Positions 58,619 through 64,000 of a DNA stretch of 64,000 bases are shown piece by piece. The notes under the pieces were generated by a model. The model saw only the letters and a program-made list of their open reading frames with translations. It ran no database searches and was not told where the DNA came from. Numbering within the stretch: the stretch's first letter is position 1; each line of letters begins with the position of its first letter. The position numbers and the translations under genes were made by a program. The stretch covers positions 1-64,000 of the forward strand of contig SCHM01000007.1 of assembly GCA_004123355.1 (NCBI GenBank), written 5' to 3'. Source of the stretch: Amphirosellinia nigrospora (Eukaryota; Ascomycota; Sordariomycetes; Xylariales; Xylariaceae).

Positions 58619-59649
58619 TCATGGGAATAAGGAACTTAGATCTATATGGCCCCTTTGGCACCATACTCGTTCAAGTCACCACGGATTTTCCCCATGGGTT
58701 TTTACCGGCGTGAGCACGAGGTATCCTGGAACGACGGAGGAGGTATACTACCAAGGTGAATGGTCACGGACACGGGCGAGACGGTGGCATGGGTTAGCAG
58801 AGCGCGCGAGGCACGGCAGTCCTAAAAGGAGTGGACACGGAGTCATGAAATTGCCCGCCCTCGAGGCTAGAAAATGATGGTTGTTATATTGTAATTATAT
58901 ATAGCTGCTTACTACGTCTGATGCCCTTAAGGAGGCTTGGGCGTAACTGTGTACCTAGACAGATTACGACCCCTATGACGTAGAAACACTATCAAACAAA
59001 CAAACTATCATATTAAGCATATGCTAGGTTTTGAAACAAAGACATTCAATCTCGGTTGGTCATTCTATATCGGGGCGAGTACGCATTCAATTAATATCCC
59101 ATTCTGTAACATCGGTTAGTATGCTAGTACCCAAAGCAGCGATGGGTGCAGGCCAAGCACGCAACGCAGAAGCATAACCAAGAACCCGACATAAAACCAC
59201 AACCTCAGCCAATAGACAGACGCTCTGCGCAGGTTTTGATGCGAGTGTCCCGCAGCAGCACACCGGTTTCGCTATGCTACAGGGGTTTGATTGGGCCCTT
59301 GCATTTTACCTATCGTCAGGAAGGCTTCGTTTCGTTCGTCCTTCTTTCTGGCCTAATAGGCTATCTCGGCATCTCTACCACTACATCTGTAGGGTAGATA
59401 ACTGTTCGTTTGATTGCTTTCTTCTTTGTCTAGTGTATCTATAGGGTACGCTAGGTTGTCTATAAACAGTGAGTATGGATTGAAGCAGCAAGGGTGCTTC
59501 ATCTCGCGGAATCGTGACCCGTTTGAGACGAGACCATCGCATCCGCAATTAACACGCCATCGTTTTCCTCACCTTAGCTATCACGGCATATTGATCGCCT
59601 CTCTACTCATCTCTCCGGGTGCTACTCACTATCTATTTACAATTCTGCC
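58619..59649. other. Intergenic
   Basis: No supported gene. The promoter region of the bZIP-like gene lies at its right end (pyrimidine-rich DNA at 59560-59640). Confidence 0.4.
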
Positions 59650-60981
59650 ATGGGCGATAACAACTTGGGTATGAGCGAAAGGAGACGGTTTCAGAACAGG
59701 GAGTCACAGAGACGATTTCGTAAGTTCTTGGTTCAACCTCATCTTGTGGAGGCTGATGCCTGCGGATTCAGAGGGCACTATGCTAAATCTTTGGAACAGG
59801 AGAAAAACACAGAAAGAGTCAGAGACCACAGAGGTGGGATGAGGCGGATCAAGCATCAGATGTCGGAAAGCCTCCGGACTTGCCCACATACCCTAGTGGA
59901 ATCTCACCGGGCCGGAGTACGACCCAACCGCAAGGAATTTTATAGACGCCAAACACCGCCCCATCCCTCCAGTTCTTCTCAGCAGGGGCTGGCCCCAATG
60001 ACCTAGAAGTAGCTGGAGAATGGAGCGCTGCATCCACAGCCCGCCAATTCGCCAACTACACCACTGCAGACATCTCAGCGTTGCCAGTCCTCAGCCAGGA
60101 CGAGACGCATGCTGCTAGCACAGCCGATCCCCGGTCCTTCGGAGACCAAGGTATGCCTCGTGATGTCAACGACGTCTTAGTTGGAGGTCACAATGACGAT
60201 ACGCTATGTGTGCTCTCTCCCGAGTCTGTACAATGGAGCGAAGGCACCGACACACATTGTTACAATTTAGCAGCTTCTGGAAACCCCATGGAGAGGCCTC
60301 TCAAGACAGTGAGTTCAGGAAGCGGCATTCGGCACTCTCGGCGTGGCTCAGAGTGCGATAGATCAACAATGCCGGGTCGGAAGCATGCATTCTTGCCCCC
60401 TCGGCCCCATCCCTCTCAGATCGCTCCAGTTAAGGCCCCCGCTCCATCTCAGAACAAGGTCGGCTAATTGTTTCCTCGCACGATCATTAACAGATATTTC
60501 CAGGCTAGAGATACCAAGCTGCAGCTACAATGCTGACTGAGTTTAGCGTAGGAGAAATCGCAGCTTATCTTCCCATGAAGACACAAGACTCCACAACAAC
60601 AATAGCAGCAACAGGGTCCCGAGACCACGAACGATGTCTGATAGCCACCCAATACCAAGAAATTCTAACCCGTCGAGTCAACCGATGGCAGTAGGGACCT
60701 TGAATACCGAGATAGGAGTGTCCAAGGCCGAGCGAATGGTCGGAGAGGTCGAAAAACTTTACGATTTTTGCGTTGCCATTGGTATACTGCCCGAAGATCA
60801 GCAGATGGCGGCTGCCTTGCAAGAAATGAAAAGACGGTTCCGTTTTGTATGCGGTTTCCAAACACCCGTCTCTGAGAGCGAAGATCGTTTGGAAAAAGGG
60901 GGTCGGCTATGGCGGCCCTCTGGAGAATGGTCACCCTTGGAATCCGACGGTTCAGGATCTTCGGCAGAGGAGTTAATCTAA
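59650..60981 (+). pseudogene. bZIP (AP-1-like) transcription factor, one nonsense codon
   Basis: Exon 1 from ATG 59650 encodes SERRRFQNRESQRRFR, the basic region of fungal AP-1-like bZIP factors (consensus RRxxQNRxxQRxFR). A GTAAGT donor follows at once, and an acceptor near 59798 (GGAACAG) restores phase into KHRKSQRPQRWDEADQASDV and SGISPGRSTTQPQGIL. A TAG near 59941, where CAG would fit, interrupts a frame that then continues with FFSAGAGPNDLEVAGEWSAA and 128 further codons. A last segment (60634-60981) encodes SKAERMVGEVEKLYDFCVAI and EMKRRFRFVCGF. The usual leucine zipper is not obvious, so DNA binding as a classic dimer is unproven. Confidence 0.55.
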
Positions 60982-62519
60982 CGGCCTTACTGATTTAGGG
61001 TGAAAGGTAGGAGGCCTCAGGGTGACTTTAAAGCTCCATACTTATATGCATCGGGGTTTATAATATACACAAGAACTCTGTTCGTAATGGTTTGACTACA
61101 TTGTTGTCACATCTACCTAGCTCAACTGCACTTATATTACTCATCATCAACCACCTATGAAGGCCTTGAGCAACTACCTATGCCACAATTGGACCTTGGC
61201 CTTAGCATTACTGCTGTCCCGTATTGATGGGTTAGGTATCTCTATGTTAATAGGTATCGAGCTAAGTTAATCTTTCGAGGGCACTGGTCCCAAACTAATT
61301 CGCGAACTTGACAACAGCCTAATACTTGCTCAATTAGATAGCGCGTGTCTGTGCGTGATGCACATGCAAATTGCTTAGCGTAGCACTGGGAAAATGTTGT
61401 GTCGTAACCCACGATATGCTTGTGGTAAGCAGGGTACAATAATCCAGCAGCTGCATACATGTGGGCGAGAATGGTATTGGTGCAGGTATCAACTAGGATT
61501 AAAAGGCCCCAACTGTTGAGATTATAAGTATTGACGAGTAAGTCATATATTAGCTAAGTAAAGGAATAAGTCTAAGTACAGTGTACTGAGGTGGTACCTC
61601 AGTATATATAGTAGATGTGTGTGAGGCGAAGTACCCAGCCCCCTAATTTCAACACTAACTAGGTAATATTATTCGATTCCTTTAGGGGCGTAACCGGACG
61701 CGTCTATCTCTCCTCTCCAGCTCTGATATCAATCTTTTCCTGATTATCCGTCGTCTTAGTTAGCGTATGTCACGGTACGGTATACAAGCAGCTATAGACG
61801 TCATGTTGCCCGACGTGATAATGTTCTACTTTTGGTAGTGCGACGGTGTAGTGCTGCAGTTCTACTCTGTGACAGCGTACTAGTTTTGCCGATGAGGCAT
61901 GCTGAGCCTGTCTTCACAGAGAGCCTTCTACATTAATCCACCGTCTTTGGTAGTTCTTTATCACATTAGTCCAGGTGACTTTTTCTAACACGCTCGAATA
62001 TCTTGTAGCTGATGCCAATTTTATCAATAAAATTTAGATTTAGCAATGGAAAGTCCTCTTAGGAAATCGTCAACCACAAGGGAAAATGGAAGAAGATGAT
62101 CCGGGTCTTCGGGACCCGAAAGCTCGGAGGGCCGAGACGTGGTATAATAACAGACACAGAGCATTATATAAGTAATGGCACTTATAATATTACGACCTGC
62201 TTAAATGCATAGACGGGAAAGGAAATTGAGTTTTCATTATTTTTTCTTTCTCATCTGACTACCTGGGGGTGCCACCTCCGCTGTCTGTCCGGCCCCATCC
62301 CGTGTCTCGCTGTATCCGCGAGTTCCTCCCCCGACTGTTAAGAACAATGATAGTAACGGATAACTTGATATGAGATAATTGTATCTCAACCAGAACATAT
62401 CCGCCTCGAAGAGCCTCGCCTTCCATCTGCTGCCTTTCTTGGGCAGACATGTCTCACGTCCTGTCACCCAACGGTCATTTCCTACTTTCTAATTCCCTTT
62501 GCCTAAGTAAGGACAAACT
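60982..62519. other. Intergenic, AT-rich
   Basis: No gene seen. It contains a short palindrome, TACTGAGGTGGTACCTCAGTA, at about 61584-61604. Confidence 0.4.
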
Positions 62520-62899
62520 TTACTCGTCGTAGCCGTAGCTATTCCAGACGCCGTCAAGCGAGGTGAAGAGGCCAGCGTCAACCTCCTCAGGATCCTTCTT
62601 GGCAAGCTTGATGATGTTGTGCGCGGCGCGCTTCAGCTTCTTCTTCCCATCGTAGCCGTAGCTATTCCAGACACCGTCAAGAGAGGTAAAAAGACCGGCG
62701 TCGACCTGCTCAGTAGTGCCCACTGTTCAGGAAATGTTGGCTTAGCTATGCCTTTTCCCTTTGGCTTTGGAGTAGTCTCGTTCTCATCTCTGTTTCTGCC
62801 TGCCTAGCAAGGGCGAAGAGGGCGTGGGGACATACCAGGAACAGCGGAGATGGAGCCAACCAGAGTGAAGGCAATGTAGAGGACACTAGAAAGCTGCAT
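62520..62899 (-). CDS. Secreted repeat-peptide precursor (RiPP/KEP type)
   Basis: Exon 1 (62899-62836) encodes a signal peptide, MQLSSVLYIAFTLVGSISA. The intron at 62835-62723 has GTATGT, GCTAAG-like branch and AACAG. Exon 2 (62722-62520) encodes 67 codons: two copies of a 19-residue unit (VDAGLF..GVWNSYGYD) separated by a basic spacer KKKLKR AAHNIIKLAKK. KR and KK are Kex2-type cleavage sites. The two copies differ at eight codons, all silent, and are identical in protein. An 88-residue precursor with signal peptide, repeats and dibasic sites matches fungal Kex2-processed peptides, including dikaritin RiPPs. The Tyr- and Trp-rich unit and a UstYa-like neighbour 0.6 kb away support the RiPP reading. 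A sexual pheromone precursor is less likely because no WC..C core is present. Confidence 0.75.
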
Positions 62900-63517
62900 T
62901 TCGAAATACGTGGCGTTCTCTCGCAAAGTATTAATTAGAGCCGGCTAAGGAGCTGAGTTGCGTACCTAGGTAGGTTTGAAGGCTATACCTAACTTGATAA
63001 AAACTAGATTAGCTTCTTACTTCTTAAGTTAACAACGATGGCTTCGATTATTCTCATACAATAGATAGGATGAGACTCCGACTATAGCCACACGCTACAA
63101 GACCGCGCTGCTGGAGATTACTCTTACCTCGGATGCCACATCTGATTATCTTGAAATTGTCAGCATAAGTGACTATCCCTGTCATTCCCCGTGAACAAAG
63201 TAATCTAAACAAGCTATAAGTGTGACCCGCTTAAAAGTAACCGGATCTCTCAGATCGACCAATGACAATGGACAGCGTAAGCCCAAGTCTGCTGCTCGCT
63301 ACGGGTGCCGAATACAGTTCTCGTGCATGATGAGCCATTATTAGAAGCGATGATTATACACGCCTGTATTTTTCAGGGTCTCTGGGTAGCCTACGGAAGG
63401 AAAAGATTCCTAGAAACGTCCTATAGTTGTATAGACCTCCGAAATATGTTATGCATGTTCTCAAGATCAATGGCGTAGCAGCTTCACACGTAGTTGCTAC
63501 TAGACGCCTCTTTTAGG
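62900..63517. promoter_or_regulatory. Shared divergent promoter of precursor and UstYa-like gene
   Basis: The 618-bp gap between the two divergent start codons has no open frame of note. A bidirectional promoter would co-express precursor and tailoring enzyme; this is inferred from layout only. A GTACCTAGGTAGGT motif lies near 62963. Confidence 0.4.
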
Positions 63518-64000
63518 ATGTCTCTTCAAAGCAGCTCATCATATCAACCTCTCCCCTCTAGTGAATCTGTCGACGGCAGCTCGGTAGATGAAGCGATAGT
63601 AGTCCCATCGAAGTTATGCCATTCGGCAAGCAATTCGAACTGGGCCATTTTCTTTCTGTCCCTTCTGCTCCTCATAACCAATTCCTTCTGGGCTTGGAGG
63701 ACGAGCTATACACCAACCTTGGAGGCTCGATTATCACCAGTTAATCCATATCGGGACGATAGTTTTGAAGTCAGAGAAGAGAATTGTGAGCAGCTGGACC
63801 CTAAGAGAGACGGATGCGAATTGCTGAATTGAGCGTCAGACCCCCCTTTTCGCAGAATATTGCAACCGATATATCAAGACACCGAGTTTAACGAGGAGGG
63901 TGAAAATAAGGAGGGTGCAGATAGTCTTTGGAAGGGACTTTTCCCAAGTATGTTCAAACCCCGAAATCTGCTCCCACTGCCTTATTGGTCACACTTGATC
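63518..64000 (+). CDS. UstYa/DUF3328-like oxidase, 5' part
   Basis: Exon 1 (63518-63785) encodes a cytosolic N-terminus (SSSSYQPLPSSESVDGSS), one membrane helix (NWAIFFLSLLLLITNSFWAW) and a lumenal start. The intron at 63786-63839 (GTGAGC, GCTGAAT, CGTCAG; 54 nt) joins in phase to exon 2 (63840-63947): LQPIYQDTEFNEEGENKEGA then DSLWKGLFP, the early DUF3328 pattern Y.d..F..........D..W..L. A second donor, GTATGT, is at 63948, and the gene leaves the window before the two HxxHC motifs expected of an active family member. UstYa-type proteins catalyse oxidative cyclisation of Tyr-containing core peptides in the secretory pathway. If the intron is not used, a TGA at 63830 would end the protein. 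Confidence 0.7.

Noticed and set aside
62520-62899. Alpha-type mating pheromone precursor
   Set aside because: Signal peptide, repeats and KR sites fit, but there is no short WC..C-type core and the unit is 19 residues with Tyr/Trp; the UstYa-like neighbour favours a RiPP.
1-64000. CRISPR arrays, operons or prokaryotic features
   Set aside because: No spaced direct-repeat array and no ribosome-binding-site-led gene strings; introns and families are fungal.

Overview
The window looks like an accessory, gene-poor and transposon-scarred region of a filamentous ascomycete (Pezizomycotina). The evidence is short introns of about 45-115 nt with GTRNGT donors and CTRAC-like branch sites, fungus-specific families (DUF3435, DUF3723, DUF6594, PNP-NACHT-ankyrin NLR, fungal HNH_2, UstYa/DUF3328), and many relic genes whose damage is mostly Gln-to-stop (CAA/CAG to TAA/TAG) changes and single-base frameshifts. 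The stops have the direction expected from repeat-induced point mutation (RIP) or similar C-to-T decay. I cannot name the species.

Left part (0.5-16 kb): weak hypothetical genes, then a 585-bp MITE with a perfect 8-bp target duplication (5.3-5.9 kb) and a decayed DUF3435/FluG-type tyrosine recombinase with a C2H2 tail on the minus strand (8.5-6.5 kb). Next is a decayed DUF3723 gene on the plus strand (10.1-13.2 kb), which contains a complete 319-bp miniature LTR retrotransposon: 56-bp TG..CA repeats, 5-bp target duplication, half-tRNA-iMet primer site and polypurine tract. A decayed DUF6594 membrane-protein gene follows.

Middle (16-31 kb): a broken NLR with a nucleoside-phosphorylase-like N-terminus, a NACHT domain and about 16 near-identical ankyrin units; a 2.2-kb pogo/Fot-type transposon between 50-bp inverted repeats and TA target sites; then small broken genes and mostly empty DNA.

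Right half (31-64 kb): a large unrecognised coiled-coil gene (31.1-34 kb) whose C-terminal domain recurs at 57 kb; a MADS-box factor; an Hsp70-like ATPase with a ZZ-like finger at its end; a second, longer DUF3435 recombinase relic (41.8-44.6 kb); zinc-finger, Myb-like, HNH nuclease, HTH and bZIP-like genes in varying states of decay; and a solo copy of the 56-bp LTR (58.3 kb). At the right edge, a secreted repeat-peptide precursor with Kex2-type sites is divergently paired with a UstYa/DUF3328-like gene that runs off the window. That layout matches a dikaritin-type RiPP pathway.

DUF3435, DUF3723 and NLR together are the hallmark gene set of fungal Starship giant transposons, so part of the window may be a degraded Starship or nested Starships. 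I could not find element boundaries, and both recombinase genes are broken. The pieces that look intact or recent are the RiPP/UstYa pair, the miniature LTR element with its solo LTR, and the 31-kb coiled-coil ORF.
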